64,000 nucleotides of DNA from Mycolicibacterium pyrenivorans. GTDB lineage: Bacteria > Actinomycetota > Actinomycetes > Mycobacteriales > Mycobacteriaceae. The DNA lies in NCBI RefSeq assembly GCF_025821625.1, contig NZ_JACKSH010000119.1, forward strand, positions 95,086 through 159,085. The letters are read 5' to 3'. Position 1 is the stretch's first letter. The number at the start of each line of letters is the position of its first letter. The notes beneath the pieces are model-generated. The model was not told the DNA's origin. It saw only the letters and a list, made by a program, of their open reading frames with translations, and searched no databases. Of this stretch, positions 1 through 9,540 are shown one piece after another. The translations under genes were made by a program, and so were the position numbers.

Positions 1-1
1 C

Positions 2-2200
2 AGCCCGACGCAGTCGAACGCCGTGTATCTGGTCTATGGCATCGCGATCCTGGCGTTGCCGTTCATGATCCTGATCGGGCTCATCGTCGCGCGGCAGTGG
101 AAGCTGCTGGGTGCCTACGCCGCGGCGGGCGTCATCGCGATCCTGTCGCTGTCGATCACCGGCAACGGCATCGCCGCGCCGCGGTGGCACTTCGATCTGA
201 CCGAACGCCTCGACACCGTTCTGTCGCAGTTCCTCGACGACCCGCGGTGGATCGCGATGCTCGCCGCGGTGCTGACGGTGTCGGGGCCGTGGCTGCCTGC
301 GCAGTGGCGACGCTGGTGGTGGACGTTGCTGCTGGCGTTCGTGCCGATCCACCTCGTCGTCAGCGCGGTGGTGCCGGCCCGCTCGCTGCTCGGCCTTGCG
401 GTGGGCTGGTTCGTCGGGGCACTGGTCGTGCTCGTCGTCGGCACGCCCGCTCTCGAGGTGCCGCTCGACGGCGCGGTCCGGGCGATGACGCGACGTGGAT
501 TCCGGGTGTCGGCGCTGACGGTGGTCCGGCCCGCCGGACGCGGGCCGTTGGTGCTCATCGCCACCGAGGGCCGGCCCGCCGACACCGACCCGGACACCGC
601 GATTGTCGAGCTGTACGGGCCGCATCAACGCGGCGGCGGTGCGCTGCGGCAGTTCTGGAGCAAGTTGCGGCTGCGTGACAGCGAAACCGCACCGCTGCAG
701 ACCTCCCTGCGCCGCGCCGTCGAGCACCGCGCGCTGATGGCCATCGCCGTCGGCGACCTGGCACTTGCCAACACCTCGCCGATCGCGATGTCGACGCTGG
801 ACCGGGGGTGGACGCTCTACGCGCACAAGCCGTCACGCGGCGCCACGATCGACGACTGCGTGGACGAGACACCGGTGGCGCGGATCTGGGATTCGCTGGG
901 GGTGCTGCACAGCCAGCAGATCTCCCACGGTGACCTGCGCAGCAAGGAGATCACCGTCGTCGACGGGACACCGATGTTCGGCGGGTTCTCGTTCGCCGAG
1001 TACGGCGCGTCGGAGGCGCATCTGCACACCGACATCGCCCAGCTCCTGCTGACCACGACAGACCTCTACGGCGCCGAACCGGCCGTGCAGGCGGCGATCA
1101 CCGTGTTCGGCAGTGAGACGGTGCTGGCCGCGTCCCGTCGCTTGACCAAATCGGCTGTGCCGAAACGAATCCGGGCCTCGCTCGGTGACGCGAAAGCCGC
1201 GATGTCGGCCGCCCGCGACGAGGTGAAACGCCAGACCGGGGCCGACCAGATCCAGACGGAGACCATCACCCGGTTCACCCGCAACCAGCTGATCCAGATG
1301 GGGCTGCTGGTCGCGCTGGTCTACGTGGCCTATCCGTTCATCGCGTCGGTGCCGGTGTTCTTCTCCGAACTGCGCTCGGCGAACTGGTGGTGGGCGCTGG
1401 CCGGGCTCACGGTGTCGGGGCTGAAGTACCTCGGCGCGGGTGCCGCGCTGTGGGCGTGCGCGGACGGCCTGGTGAAGTTCCGGAACCTGGCCATCATGCA
1501 GGTGGCGAACACGTTCGCCGCGACGACGACGCCCGCCGGGGTCGGCGGTCTGGCGCTGAGCACCCGCTTCCTGCAGAAGGGCGGGCTTGGCGCGCTGCGG
1601 GCCACCACCGCGGTGGCGCTTCAGCAGTCGGTGCAGGTGCTCACCCACATCACGCTGCTGATCATCTTCAGCGCCGCGGCGGGAGCGTCGGCGGACCTCG
1701 GACGGTTCGTGCCCGGCTCCACCGTCCTGTACCTGATCGGCGGCGCTGCGCTGGGTGCCGTCGGGGTGTTCCTGTTCGTCCCGAAGCTGCGGCGCTGGCT
1801 GGCCACCGCGGTGCGGCCCCGGCTCAAGGAGGTCCTCGACGATCTCGCCGAGCTGGCGCGCGAGCCCCGGCGGCTCGCGGTGATCGTACTCGGTTGTGCG
1901 GCAACCACACTCGGGGCGGCGCTGGCCCTGTGGGCCAGCATCGAGGCGTTCGGCGGTGACGCCAGCTTCGTCACCGTCACGATCGTGACGATGGTCGGCG
2001 GAACGCTGGCCTCGGCGGCTCCCACCCCCGGCGGTGTCGGGGCGGTGGAAGCGGCGCTGATCGGCGGTCTCGCCGCGTTCGGCGTGCCCACGGCGATCGC
2101 GGTGTCGTCGGTGCTGCTGTACCGGATCCTCACCGTCTGGCTTCCGGTGTTCGTCGGCTGGCCGATCATGCGATGGCTCACCCGCAACGACATGATCTAG
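2..2200 (+). CDS. Flippase-like (LPG-synthase TM, UPF0104) membrane protein with kinase-like middle domain, 5' end cut by window
   Basis: The frame is open back to the window edge (a GTG lies at 23, but codons before it are also open), so the true start is probably upstream. From the GTG there are about 725 residues. The first ~150 are hydrophobic membrane segments. A soluble middle part (about 230-400) has a degenerate protein-kinase look, with HGDLRS near residue 302 and FGGFSFAEYG just after, in the places of the HxD and DFG loops. The C-terminal ~300 residues are again membrane segments with the two family signatures TTTPAGVGGLA and TPGGVGAVEAAL, typical of the lysylphosphatidylglycerol-synthase TM domain (PF03706). 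The family moves or modifies lipids or lipid-linked sugars; the substrate here is unknown. A small hairpin terminator follows at once. Confidence 0.8.
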   Translation, partial: SPTQSNAVYLVYGIAILALPFMILIGLIVARQWKLLGAYAAAGVIAILSLSITGNGIAAPRWHFDLTERLDTVLSQFLDDPRWIAMLAAVLTVSGPWLPAQWRRWWWTLLLAFVPIHLVVSAVVPARSLLGLAVGWFVGALVVLVVGTPALEVPLDGAVRAMTRRGFRVSALTVVRPAGRGPLVLIATEGRPADTDPDTAIVELYGPHQRGGGALRQFWSKLRLRDSETAPLQTSLRRAVEHRALMAIAVGDLALANTSPIAMSTLDRGWTLYAHKPSRGATIDDCVDETPVARIWDSLGVLHSQQISHGDLRSKEITVVDGTPMFGGFSFAEYGASEAHLHTDIAQLLLTTTDLYGAEPAVQAAITVFGSETVLAASRRLTKSAVPKRIRASLGDAKAAMSAARDEVKRQTGADQIQTETITRFTRNQLIQMGLLVALVYVAYPFIASVPVFFSELRSANWWWALAGLTVSGLKYLGAGAALWACADGLVKFRNLAIMQVANTFAATTTPAGVGGLALSTRFLQKGGLGALRATTAVALQQSVQVLTHITLLIIFSAAAGASADLGRFVPGSTVLYLIGGAALGAVGVFLFVPKLRRWLATAVRPRLKEVLDDLAELAREPRRLAVIVLGCAATTLGAALALWASIEAFGGDASFVTVTIVTMVGGTLASAAPTPGGVGAVEAALIGGLAAFGVPTAIAVSSVLLYRILTVWLPVFVGWPIMRWLTRNDMI

Positions 2201-2218
2201 GGCTTCGGCCCGGTTTTT
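2200..2218 (+). terminator. Short GC hairpin with TTCG loop and T-run
   Basis: A four-base-pair GC stem closed by a TTCG tetraloop starts on the last base of the upstream stop codon and is followed by GG and five T residues. This looks like a compact Rho-independent terminator for the membrane-protein gene. It sits directly before the large palindrome at 2219. Confidence 0.5.
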
Positions 2219-2279
2219 CGCGAACGTGCATTCCATGTAGTTGCGCGGCGCGATCCGCGACAAGGAATGCACGTTCGCG
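2219..2279. repeat. Family A palindrome, copy A1 (16-bp perfect arms)
   Basis: The arm CGCGAACGTGCATTCC (2219-2234) is perfectly repeated in inverted orientation at 2264-2279, with a 29-bp loop. Related elements with the same core (GAACGTGC-TTCC-TGTAG) lie at 19779-19835 and, more diverged, at 26457-26520. The possible TTG start of the next gene lies inside the loop. Confidence 0.8.
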
Positions 2280-2591
2280 GGCCAGCGATACGTGGCGGCT
2301 GGCACCGAGGGCTTCATCGACGACGTCTACGCCAACCCGAACGGCCTCCCGATGTGCTCGGGCTACTTCGAGCTGCGCCACACCGACGCCGCGCTGGACT
2401 ACTACTACGACTACGACGAGATGAAGGTCGTCCTCGAAGGCGAGTTCCGATTGGAGAATCCGGACACCGGCCAGGTGCAGATCGCCAGGGCCAAGGACGC
2501 GATCTTCTTCCCGAAGGGCTCCCGCATCCTGTTCTCCACCCCGGACCACGCGCTGGCGTTCTACGTCGGCTACCGGTCCTTCGCCCCGTGA
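2241..2591 (+). CDS. Small cupin protein (EutQ-like/DUF861-like)
   Basis: This is a 100-116 residue single-domain protein. The segment EMKVVLEGEFRLEN, then the aspartate-rich turn and FPKGSRILFSTP, is the usual cupin beta-barrel pattern of EutQ-like proteins. The TTG at 2241 lies in the loop of palindrome A1, so the first ~17 residues would be encoded by the repeat; GTG at 2292 (MAAGTEGFIDD) is a likelier native start. The next reading frame (DUF1989/GcvT remnant) starts 29 bp downstream on the same strand. Cupins of this type are found near amine-utilisation genes, so the pair may be what is left of one operon. Function not assigned. Confidence 0.6.
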   Translation: MRGAIRDKECTFAGQRYVAAGTEGFIDDVYANPNGLPMCSGYFELRHTDAALDYYYDYDEMKVVLEGEFRLENPDTGQVQIARAKDAIFFPKGSRILFSTPDHALAFYVGYRSFAP

Positions 2592-2620
2592 CCACGCGTG
2601 AGAACACGTTGTAAGACAGC

Positions 2621-3294
2621 ATGATCGAACGCTTCGGTGGCGACCGGCTGGAGGTCATCGACCGATTCGGGCGCCAGCCCGCCGAGCTGACGGTGCTCGC
2701 GTCGGACCCCCGTGCCGTCACCGGCGCCACGCCCGACGCCCCGGCGTCGGTGTTGCGCCGCCTGGTCGCCGGGCCCGACGAGGACGGCTACGCCGCCGGG
2801 CGCATCCTGACCCTGCTCGCCGAGCACCGCGTCGATCAGTCCGGCGCGGTCGCAATCCGGTTGTTCGACGACACCTCGCCCGCGGGCGCGCGGGCGGGCT
2901 TCGCCGTGGACGACGACGCCGTCGTGGTCGTCGCCGCACCCGCCCCACCGATGTGCCTGTCGGGCACCGACCCGAACCCACCCTCGGAGGTGGTCGTCGA
3001 GGTGCACCGCGCCGCACCGTCGCGGCCCGAAGGGGCTGGCCGGCGCTGAACCTGTTCTACAACACGGCATTCGACGCGCGGCACCAGTTGATCTCCGACG
3101 AGCCGTGGTCACGTGCCGGGGACTACGTACTGTTCCGGGCATCCACCGACCTGGTCTGCGCGTCGTCCGCCTGCCCCGACGACATCGACGCCGCCAACGG
3201 CTGGATGCCCACCGACATCCACGTGCGCGTCTACGACTCGACCATGGGGGAGGTAAGGGGACGTTTAGGCCGCGCGCTTCCGAGGCATATGTGA
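2621..3294 (+). pseudogene. Decayed DUF1989 / urea-carboxylase-associated (GcvT-linked) gene
   Basis: Two frames together carry pieces of one protein. From 2621 the frame reads a GDRLEVIDRFGRQPAELTVL start and an alanine-rich segment, then stops at 3049. Another frame from about 3037 to 3294 reads WPALNLFYNTAFDARH, then SACPDDIDAANGWMPTDIHV, a hallmark of DUF1989 proteins that sit before a glycine-cleavage-T-like domain. The span has one base too few for a single frame; adding one G to the GGGG run near 3034 would join them. The central DUF1989 core and the whole GcvT-like C-terminal part are missing, so this is a deletion remnant and not just a frameshift. Family naming is from memory of the motif, with moderate certainty. 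Confidence 0.6.
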
Positions 3295-3308
3295 CGTAGC
3301 GCACGTCA
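3292..3308. promoter_or_regulatory. Candidate operator palindrome before transporter operon
   Basis: TGACGT and ACGTCA are inverted around a 5-bp centre (AGCGC), 28 bp before the ATG of the DASS transporter. A GGAG ribosome site follows just before the start. The position suggests control of the transporter/dehydrogenase operon, but no linked regulator is in the window. Confidence 0.35.
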
Positions 3309-3336
3309 AGTTCACCGTCCTCTCCTGGAGCTTGCG

Positions 3337-4941
3337 ATGACCACCGAGAACCCAACGAGCCGCACTGACGTCGACAAAGCGTTGCTCGGCCACGCCACCT
3401 ACCGCAGTCTCGGTGAGCAGAAGCTCTCGCCAAGGGAGGAACGTTTCGAGAAGGGCCGCAGGACGGTCGGCCTGTTCCTGGCGCCGCTGGTCACGGTGGT
3501 GTTCCTGGTCGTACCGCTCGACATCCCACGCAATCAGCAGGTGCTCGCCGCGGTTCTGCTCGGCGTCATCGTGCTGTGGATCAGCGAAGCGGTGCCGATC
3601 CCGATCGGCGGCCTGCTCGGGGTTGCGGTGGCGGTGTTCCTCGGCGTCGCGCCGGTCGACGACGTGCTCGGACCGTTCGGATCGTCGACGGTCTTCACGT
3701 TCATCGGCGCGTTCATCCTCGCCCAGGCGATGCTCAAACACGGTGTCGCCCGCCGGTTCGCGTTCCGCATCCTCGCACTGCCGCGGGCGGGAGGTTCGAC
3801 CACCGGCGTCATCCTCGCGTTCGGCGCCATCACCTGCATCCTGTCGGCGTTCGTCTCCAACACCGCGACGGTCGCGATGCTGCTGCCCACCGCGCTCGGC
3901 ATCCTCGCGGTGATCGCCAAGCTGCTGCAGAAGCGCGACATGGTGGAACCCGATTTCGACCCGTTGCGGCTGCGCGTCGGCGCGGCGCTGATGCTGATGC
4001 TCGCCTACGGGGCCAGTGTCGGCGGACTTCTCACCCCGGTGGGCAGCCCGCCCAACCTCATCGGCCGGGGCCTGATCGAGGAGGCCACCGGGGAGCGGAT
4101 CAGCTTCGGCCAGTGGATGGTGTTGGCCGCCCCGATCTGCCTGGCCATGTTCGCCGCGTTGGCGCTGATCCTGTTGCGGCTCAACAAGCCTGAGATTCAG
4201 CGCATCGAGGGGGTGGCCGACTACGTCGCCAAGGAACGCGAGCAGCTGGGGCCGCTGTCCCGGGCCGAGAAGAACACGCTGATCGCCTTCGGCGTCACGG
4301 TGACGTTGTGGATCATCCCCGGTGTGCTCGCGCTGTTGTTCGGCAACGAATCCGACATCTACACCGCGGTCAGTGACCGTCTCGACGAGGGCGTCGTCGC
4401 GGTGTTCGGCGCCTCTCTGCTGTTCCTGCTTCCTACCGACTGGGAGAACCGCGAATTCACGTTGCGCTGGAGTGATGCCGCCAAGATCGACTGGGGCACA
4501 ATCATTCTCTTCGGCAGCGGCATCATCTTCGGCTCACTGATCGCCGACACGGGGTTGGCGGAGACGATCGGCACCTCGGTCGACGACGCGCTCGGTCTGA
4601 CGAGCACCGTCGCGATCACCATCTTCGCGGTGTTGCTGGCCATCATCGTGTCCGAGACGACCAGCAACACCGCATCCGCGGCGGTGGTGGTGCCGATCAT
4701 CATCCCGGTCGCCGTCGCCGCGGGCATCAACCCGTTCGTGCCCGCACTCGCGGCGACCTTTGCGGCGTCGTTCGGCTTCATGCTTCCGGTGTCGACACCG
4801 CAGAACGCGATCGTCTACGGTTCGGGCGTGGTGCGTATTACGACGATGATCCGCTCGGGAGCGACCTTCGACGTCATCGGTGCTTTCCTGATCATCCTGC
4901 TGCTGCCCTTGATGGTCAGCGTCCTGGGGCTGGGCACGTGA
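3337..4941 (+). CDS. Sodium/dicarboxylate (DASS, SLC13) family transporter
   Basis: This 534-residue inner-membrane protein has about eleven hydrophobic segments and both copies of the DASS signature: SAFVSNTATVAMLLP near residue 170 and SETTSNTASAAVVVP near 440. These SNT hairpins form the cation and carboxylate site in the VcINDY fold. SPPNLIGRG follows the first repeat as expected. The start ATG has GGAG at good distance. The stop overlaps the GTG of the next gene, a tartrate/D-malate dehydrogenase, so the imported substrate is probably a C4 hydroxy-dicarboxylate such as tartrate or malate (inference from operon pairing). Confidence 0.85.
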   Translation: MTTENPTSRTDVDKALLGHATYRSLGEQKLSPREERFEKGRRTVGLFLAPLVTVVFLVVPLDIPRNQQVLAAVLLGVIVLWISEAVPIPIGGLLGVAVAVFLGVAPVDDVLGPFGSSTVFTFIGAFILAQAMLKHGVARRFAFRILALPRAGGSTTGVILAFGAITCILSAFVSNTATVAMLLPTALGILAVIAKLLQKRDMVEPDFDPLRLRVGAALMLMLAYGASVGGLLTPVGSPPNLIGRGLIEEATGERISFGQWMVLAAPICLAMFAALALILLRLNKPEIQRIEGVADYVAKEREQLGPLSRAEKNTLIAFGVTVTLWIIPGVLALLFGNESDIYTAVSDRLDEGVVAVFGASLLFLLPTDWENREFTLRWSDAAKIDWGTIILFGSGIIFGSLIADTGLAETIGTSVDDALGLTSTVAITIFAVLLAIIVSETTSNTASAAVVVPIIIPVAVAAGINPFVPALAATFAASFGFMLPVSTPQNAIVYGSGVVRITTMIRSGATFDVIGAFLIILLLPLMVSVLGLGT

Positions 4942-5990
4942 GCGCGCAGACGATCGCCGTCATCCCCGGTGACGGTATCGGCGCCGAGGTGATCGCCTCT
5001 GCCAGGGCAGTCCTCGACGCCGCAGCGGCGAAGTACGGAATCGACCTGCAATACCACGAATTCAACTGGTCGTGCCGGCGATACACCGAGATCGGCTCGA
5101 TGATGCCCGACGACGGGTTGGATACGCTCGGCGAGTTCGACGCGATCCTGCTGGGCGCGGTGGGCTGGCCGGGGGTCGCCGACCATGTGTCGTTGTGGGG
5201 CTTGCTGATTCCGATCCGCAGGGCTTTCCGGCAGTACGTCAACCTGCGGCCGATCCGGCTCTTCCGCGGGGTGTCCGGACCGCTGCGGACGACCGAGGAC
5301 ATCGACTTCGTCGTGGTCCGGGAGAACGTGGAGGGCGAGTACAGCGAGATCGGCGGTCGTCTCCACCGAGGGTTCCCGGACGAGATGGCCATCCAGGAGT
5401 CGGTGTTCACGAGGCCGGGAGTGACCCGGATCGCCGACTACGCCTTCGAGCTGGCCCGGACGCGGCGCGGCTACGTCACCTCGGCGACGAAGTCCAACGG
5501 AATCGTGCACACGCTGCCGTTCTGGGATGAGGTGGTGGCCGAACGGGCGCAGGCGTACCCCGACGTGCGGTGGGACAGTGAGCACATCGACGCGCTGGCC
5601 GCGAAGTTCGTGCTGCAGCCAGAGCGGTTCGACGTCGTGGTGGGCTCGAACCTCTTCGGCGACATCCTGTCCGATCTGGCGGCGGCGGTCGCCGGGTCCA
5701 TCGGCATCGCGCCGTCGGCCAACCTCGACCCGACGAAGCAGTACCCGTCGATGTTCGAACCGGTGCACGGTTCGGCGCCGGACATCGCGGGCCGCGGGAT
5801 CGCGAATCCGATAGGGGCGGTGTGGTCGGCGGCGATGATGCTGTCGCACCTCGGGCACGCCGCCGCAGCCGACGACGTGATCGCGGCGATGGAGTCGACG
5901 CTGAGCGAGCCGGGGACCCGAACCGGCGATCTGGGGGGCACCGCGACAACCGAGCAGGTCACCGCCGCGCTCGTGGCACAGCTGAGCTGA
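4938..5990 (+). CDS. Tartrate/D-malate dehydrogenase (isopropylmalate-dehydrogenase family)
   Basis: This 350-residue cytosolic enzyme belongs to the NAD-dependent beta-decarboxylating dehydrogenase family. It opens with AVIPGDGIGAEVI, has the metal-binding GDILSDLAAAVAGS region, and near the C-terminus MFEPVHGSAPDIAGRG. The NWSCRRYTEIGSMMPDDGL and GLLIPIRRAFRQYVNLRP stretches match tartrate dehydrogenase/D-malate dehydrogenase (TtuC/DmlA) rather than LeuB. It converts D-malate or tartrate to pyruvate or oxaloglycolate with NAD. The GTG start overlaps the transporter stop by four bases, so the two genes are translationally coupled: uptake followed by oxidation of the same acid. Confidence 0.85.
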   Translation: MSAQTIAVIPGDGIGAEVIASARAVLDAAAAKYGIDLQYHEFNWSCRRYTEIGSMMPDDGLDTLGEFDAILLGAVGWPGVADHVSLWGLLIPIRRAFRQYVNLRPIRLFRGVSGPLRTTEDIDFVVVRENVEGEYSEIGGRLHRGFPDEMAIQESVFTRPGVTRIADYAFELARTRRGYVTSATKSNGIVHTLPFWDEVVAERAQAYPDVRWDSEHIDALAAKFVLQPERFDVVVGSNLFGDILSDLAAAVAGSIGIAPSANLDPTKQYPSMFEPVHGSAPDIAGRGIANPIGAVWSAAMMLSHLGHAAAADDVIAAMESTLSEPGTRTGDLGGTATTEQVTAALVAQLS

Positions 5991-6019
5991 GCGCCGCGAC
6001 TACCCGCGCCGCGACGACG

Positions 6020-6241
6020 TCAGCAGACCAGGCCGGCGAACAACGCGCCGGTGACCAGTGCGATCAGGATCGCGACGGTCGGCATCCCGCTGGTCAGCGC
6101 GACGACCACACCCGCGACGGCAGCGATCAGGATGGCGAACATCAGGAACGCCAGTGCCCAATTGACGTGGGCGGATGCCCGCACAGTACGTGGCGGTTCG
6201 ACATTTTGGGGGACCATTGCGCCCTCTCCCATTCCGGCCAT
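6020..6241 (-). CDS. Small two-helix membrane protein, unknown
   Basis: A 73-residue protein starting MAGMGEGAMV at 6241, where GAAAGGA lies seven bases upstream; an in-frame ATG at 6268 has no such site. The N-terminal 30 residues are polar. They are followed by two hydrophobic stretches (WALAFLMFAILIAAVAGVVV and a second ending GALFAGLVC), so it is probably a hairpin inner-membrane protein. It is convergent with the dehydrogenase gene and has its own TATATT promoter. No family recognised. Confidence 0.6.
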   Translation of the reverse strand: MAGMGEGAMVPQNVEPPRTVRASAHVNWALAFLMFAILIAAVAGVVVALTSGMPTVAILIALVTGALFAGLVC

Positions 6242-6268
6242 GACCGTCCTTTCTGTGACTGCGCACAC

Positions 6269-6300
6269 AATATAGCGCGCAGTTGGTACACATCACACTT
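6269..6300 (-). promoter_or_regulatory. Probable SigA promoter of the small membrane protein
   Basis: On the minus strand TATATT (6274-6269) lies about 28 bases before the ATG at 6241, next to the GAAAGGA ribosome site. The local sequence is AT-richer than its surroundings. A -35 box is not clear. Confidence 0.4.
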
Positions 6301-6415
6301 TTGACGGCGCAGTCGTGATCTCGGCCGCGGTTCGAAAGCTCAACTAACAGAAGTCATTAGCGCGACTAAGCGCACTCGGCGTCGGTAGGTCAGGCCTTCG
6401 GTACGTTGGTCACCG

Positions 6416-7171
6416 GTGACAACAACGACCGCTACGAGGCTGGCCGCGCTGACGGTCGTGGCGGCGACGACCCTGGTGCAGTGCGCCCCGGCCCCCGCGC
6501 CCGCTCCCCAGACGTCGGGCCCGGCAACGTCCACCTCTCCGGTCGGTCCGACCTCCCCGAGGTCGCCGGAAACGTTCTCCACGGTGACCCGTCCTCCGGC
6601 GTCCCCTCAACCGCAGCCCCCGACCGTGCACCCCGTCTCCGCCGCCGACCTCGCCGCGACGTGGCGTCCCGGCTGCCCGCTGCCCCCGGACGCACTGCGC
6701 CGCGTCGACCTCGACTACTGGGGGTTCGACGGACGGGTGCACCGCGGCCAGTTGGTGGTGCACCAAGACCTCACCGCCGACGTCATCGCGGTGTTCGATC
6801 AGCTGCTGCGGCTGCGCTTCCCCATCGAGCGGATGCGCACCGCCGACCACTACCCCGGGGCGGACGACGAGCTGTCGATGCGCGACAACAACACCTCGGC
6901 GTTCAACTGCCGCGACATCCCCGGGACCGGGCAGTGGTCACTGCACGCCTATGGCCGCGCGGTGGACGTCAATCCGCGGCTGAACCCCTACGTCGACCGC
7001 CGCGGCGACTACCAGCCCGCCAACGCCGGGGCGTTCGTCGATCGCGCCCGCACCGATCCCGGGATGCTGCACGACGGTGATCCGGCCGTCGAGGCGTTCA
7101 CCGACCGGGGCTGGCGCTGGGGCGGCCACTGGCGCACCCCCCTGGACTACCAGCATTTCGAGCTCCGATAG
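6416..7171 (+). CDS. Exported M15-type D,D-/L,D-carboxypeptidase-like protein
   Basis: This 251-residue protein has an N-terminal hydrophobic segment ending TLVQC at about residue 23, a possible lipobox, then ~40 residues rich in Pro, Ser and Thr, as in cell-wall-spanning linkers. The C-terminal domain carries the peptidase M15 zinc signature: SLHAYGRAVDVN near residue 175 (H and D ligands) and DYQHFEL at the end (H ligand). WRPGCPLPPDALR precedes the domain as in mycobacterial homologues. It probably trims peptidoglycan peptides at the cell surface. The GTG at 6416 is the start that retains the signal peptide. Confidence 0.8.
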   Translation: MTTTTATRLAALTVVAATTLVQCAPAPAPAPQTSGPATSTSPVGPTSPRSPETFSTVTRPPASPQPQPPTVHPVSAADLAATWRPGCPLPPDALRRVDLDYWGFDGRVHRGQLVVHQDLTADVIAVFDQLLRLRFPIERMRTADHYPGADDELSMRDNNTSAFNCRDIPGTGQWSLHAYGRAVDVNPRLNPYVDRRGDYQPANAGAFVDRARTDPGMLHDGDPAVEAFTDRGWRWGGHWRTPLDYQHFELR

Positions 7172-7243
7172 CAGCTGCGACGGTTCTGTGACATCGCTGT
7201 GACTGCGCTGCACGTGAACCCCCACGGGGACTATCTCGTGTCG

Positions 7244-7284
7244 TACGGTAAAGCGCCTTCGCTCCCGCACTGGAGGTTCAGCTG
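7244..7284 (+). promoter_or_regulatory. Possible -10 box and ribosome site of the polyketide operon; CTG start candidate
   Basis: TACGGT (7244-7249) could be a -10 box. GGAGG (7272-7276) is followed after five bases by CTG at 7282, which would start [15 protein letters not shown], the N-terminus usual for this mycobacterial transporter class. No ATG, GTG or TTG in frame has such a ribosome site; the first standard in-frame start is TTG at 7303. Confidence 0.35.
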
Positions 7285-7302
7285 CTTCACAGAATCGCCC
7301 TC

Positions 7303-9540
7303 TTGGCTCTCGCCGCGCCGCGCCGCATCCTGGTCGCCGCGGTGCTGTTGGCGGTCACCCTCGGGGTATTCGGCGTTCCCGTCGCCAAGAGCCTCTCCCC
7401 CAGCGGCTTTCAGGACCCGGGTTCCGAATCCACCCACGCTGCACAGGTTCTCACCGACAAGTTCGGCCAGGGTGATGTCCAGATGCTCATCGTCGTGTCC
7501 GCCCCCGACGGCATCGACAGCCCGCGGGCGCGTGATGTCGCGACCGACATCGTCGACCGGTTGACCCACCATCCCCATGTCGCCGACGTGTCCTCGGCGT
7601 GGTCCTCCCCGCCCGCGGCCGCCGCCGACCTCGTCAGCAGGGATCGCACCGCGGGGCTCATCGTCGCAGGCATCACCGGCACCGAAGCCCAGCAGCAGAC
7701 CTACGCCAAGGACATCTCCGACCAGGCCACCCGCGACCGGGATGGCGTCACCGTGCAGACCGGCGGCACCGCGATGGTCAACGTCCAGATCACCGAGCAG
7801 TCCCAGCGCGACCTGCTGGTCATGGAGTCCCTGGCGATCCCGTTGAGCTTCCTGGTGCTGGTCTGGGCGTTCGGCGGGCTGCTGGCCGCGGCGCTGCCCG
7901 TCGCGATCGGTGGCATGGCGATCCTGGGCGCACTGTCGGTGCTGCGGCTGGTCACGTTCACCACCGACGTGTCGATCTTCGCGCTGAACCTCGCCACGGC
8001 CATGGGTCTGGCCCTGGCCATCGACTACACGCTGCTGATCCTCAGCCGCTACCGCGACGAACTCGCCGCAGGCGCCGACCGTCCCGCGGCGCTGCAACGC
8101 ACCATGACGACCGCAGGGCGGACCGTCATCTTCTCCGCCACCACGGTGGCGCTGTCGATGGCGGCGATGGTGCTGTTCCCGATGCACTTCCTCAAATCGT
8201 TCGCCTACGCCGGCGTGGCCACCGTCGCGTTCGCGGCGGCTGCGGCCGTCGTCGTCACCCCCGCCGCGCTGGTGGTCCTCGGCGACCGCCTCGACGCCTT
8301 CGACGTGCGCCGGCTCGTCCGCCGGATCCTGCGCAGGCCGCCGCCGCGACCCGTCCCGGTCGAACAGCGCTTCTGGTATCGCTGCGCGAACGCCGTCATG
8401 CGGCGCGCGCTGCCGCTCGGCCTGGCCATCGTCGTCCTGCTGCTCGTCCTCGGCGCCCCGTTCCTGGGTGTGCGATGGGGCTTCCCCGACGACCGGGTGC
8501 TTCCGCAGTCGGCGTCATCCCATCAGGTCGGCGACCAACTGCGCCGGCAATTCGCGGACACCGCCGGAAACACCGACACGGCCGTCACGATCGTCGTGCC
8601 CGACAGTGACGGCCTGGCACCGGCCGAGCTGTCGGCATACGCCGCCGAACTGTCCCGGGTCCCCGACGTTCCCGCCGTCTCCGCACCCACGGGAACTTTC
8701 GTCGACGGAGCGTTGGCCGGGCCGCCGTCGGCCCCGGCCGGCGAGAGTCAGGGCAGTGTCTTCCTCACCGTGGCCAGCACCGCGCCGCTGTTCTCCGACG
8801 CGTCCGAAGCTCAGCTCGACCGGTTGCACGCCGTCGCCGGTCCCGGCGGGCGTGCCGTGGAGATGACGGGCACCGCGCAGATCAACCGCGACAGTGTGGA
8901 CGCCGTCACCTCCACGCTGCCGGTGGTCCTCGGCCTCATCGCCGTCATCATGTTCGCGTTGCTTTTCCTGCTCACCGGCAGCCTGGTGGTACCGCTGAAA
9001 GCGTTGGTGCTCAACGTTCTCTCGCTCACCGCGGCGTTCGGCGCACTGGTGTGGATCTTCCAGGACGGCCATCTGTCCGGCCTCGGGACCACACCCACCG
9101 GCACGCTCGTCGCGAACATGCCGGTCCTGCTGTTCTGCATCGCCTTCGGGCTGTCGATGGACTACGAGGTGTTCCTCGTCTCCCGGATCCGCGAATTCTG
9201 GCTCCAGACAGGACGATCCGATGAGTCGGTCGCGCTCGGCATCGCCTACACCGGCCGTATAATCACCGCCGCCGCGCTCATCATGTCGATCTCGTTCGCG
9301 GCGCTGATCGCCGCCAACGTGTCGTTCATGCGGATGTTCGGCCTGGGCCTGACGCTGGCCGTGCTCGTCGACGCGACCCTGGTGCGCATGGTGCTGGTGC
9401 CGGCGTTCATGCATCTCATGGGTCGTTGGAACTGGTGGGCCCCCCACTGGCTCACCCGTGTCCACGACCGGCTGGGCTTGCGCGAAGCGCCGTCGGCGAC
9501 GGCCCCCGAATCCCTAGAGACCGAACGGAATCCATCATGA
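7303..9540 (+). CDS. MmpL/MMPL-type RND lipid transporter
   Basis: This protein has 745 residues from TTG 7303 (752 if CTG 7282 is used; see the ribosome-site entry). It has the RND layout: a membrane segment, a large outer loop, a block of five to six helices, a second loop, and a second helix block. The paired motifs [15 protein letters not shown] near residue 240 and [15 protein letters not shown] near 617 carry the Asp-Tyr pairs of MmpL proton relays. There is no large C-terminal extension, so it resembles the short MMPL proteins rather than MmpL3. Its stop overlaps the ATG of a type III polyketide synthase, so it probably exports the lipid product of the next three genes. Confidence 0.85.
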   Translation: MALAAPRRILVAAVLLAVTLGVFGVPVAKSLSPSGFQDPGSESTHAAQVLTDKFGQGDVQMLIVVSAPDGIDSPRARDVATDIVDRLTHHPHVADVSSAWSSPPAAAADLVSRDRTAGLIVAGITGTEAQQQTYAKDISDQATRDRDGVTVQTGGTAMVNVQITEQSQRDLLVMESLAIPLSFLVLVWAFGGLLAAALPVAIGGMAILGALSVLRLVTFTTDVSIFALNLATAMGLALAIDYTLLILSRYRDELAAGADRPAALQRTMTTAGRTVIFSATTVALSMAAMVLFPMHFLKSFAYAGVATVAFAAAAAVVVTPAALVVLGDRLDAFDVRRLVRRILRRPPPRPVPVEQRFWYRCANAVMRRALPLGLAIVVLLLVLGAPFLGVRWGFPDDRVLPQSASSHQVGDQLRRQFADTAGNTDTAVTIVVPDSDGLAPAELSAYAAELSRVPDVPAVSAPTGTFVDGALAGPPSAPAGESQGSVFLTVASTAPLFSDASEAQLDRLHAVAGPGGRAVEMTGTAQINRDSVDAVTSTLPVVLGLIAVIMFALLFLLTGSLVVPLKALVLNVLSLTAAFGALVWIFQDGHLSGLGTTPTGTLVANMPVLLFCIAFGLSMDYEVFLVSRIREFWLQTGRSDESVALGIAYTGRIITAAALIMSISFAALIAANVSFMRMFGLGLTLAVLVDATLVRMVLVPAFMHLMGRWNWWAPHWLTRVHDRLGLREAPSATAPESLETERNPS

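Noticed and set aside
5822..6304. Open frame overlapping the dehydrogenase end and the small membrane protein
   Set aside because: Low-complexity Arg/Asp-rich translation; the minus-strand frame has a ribosome site and membrane segments.
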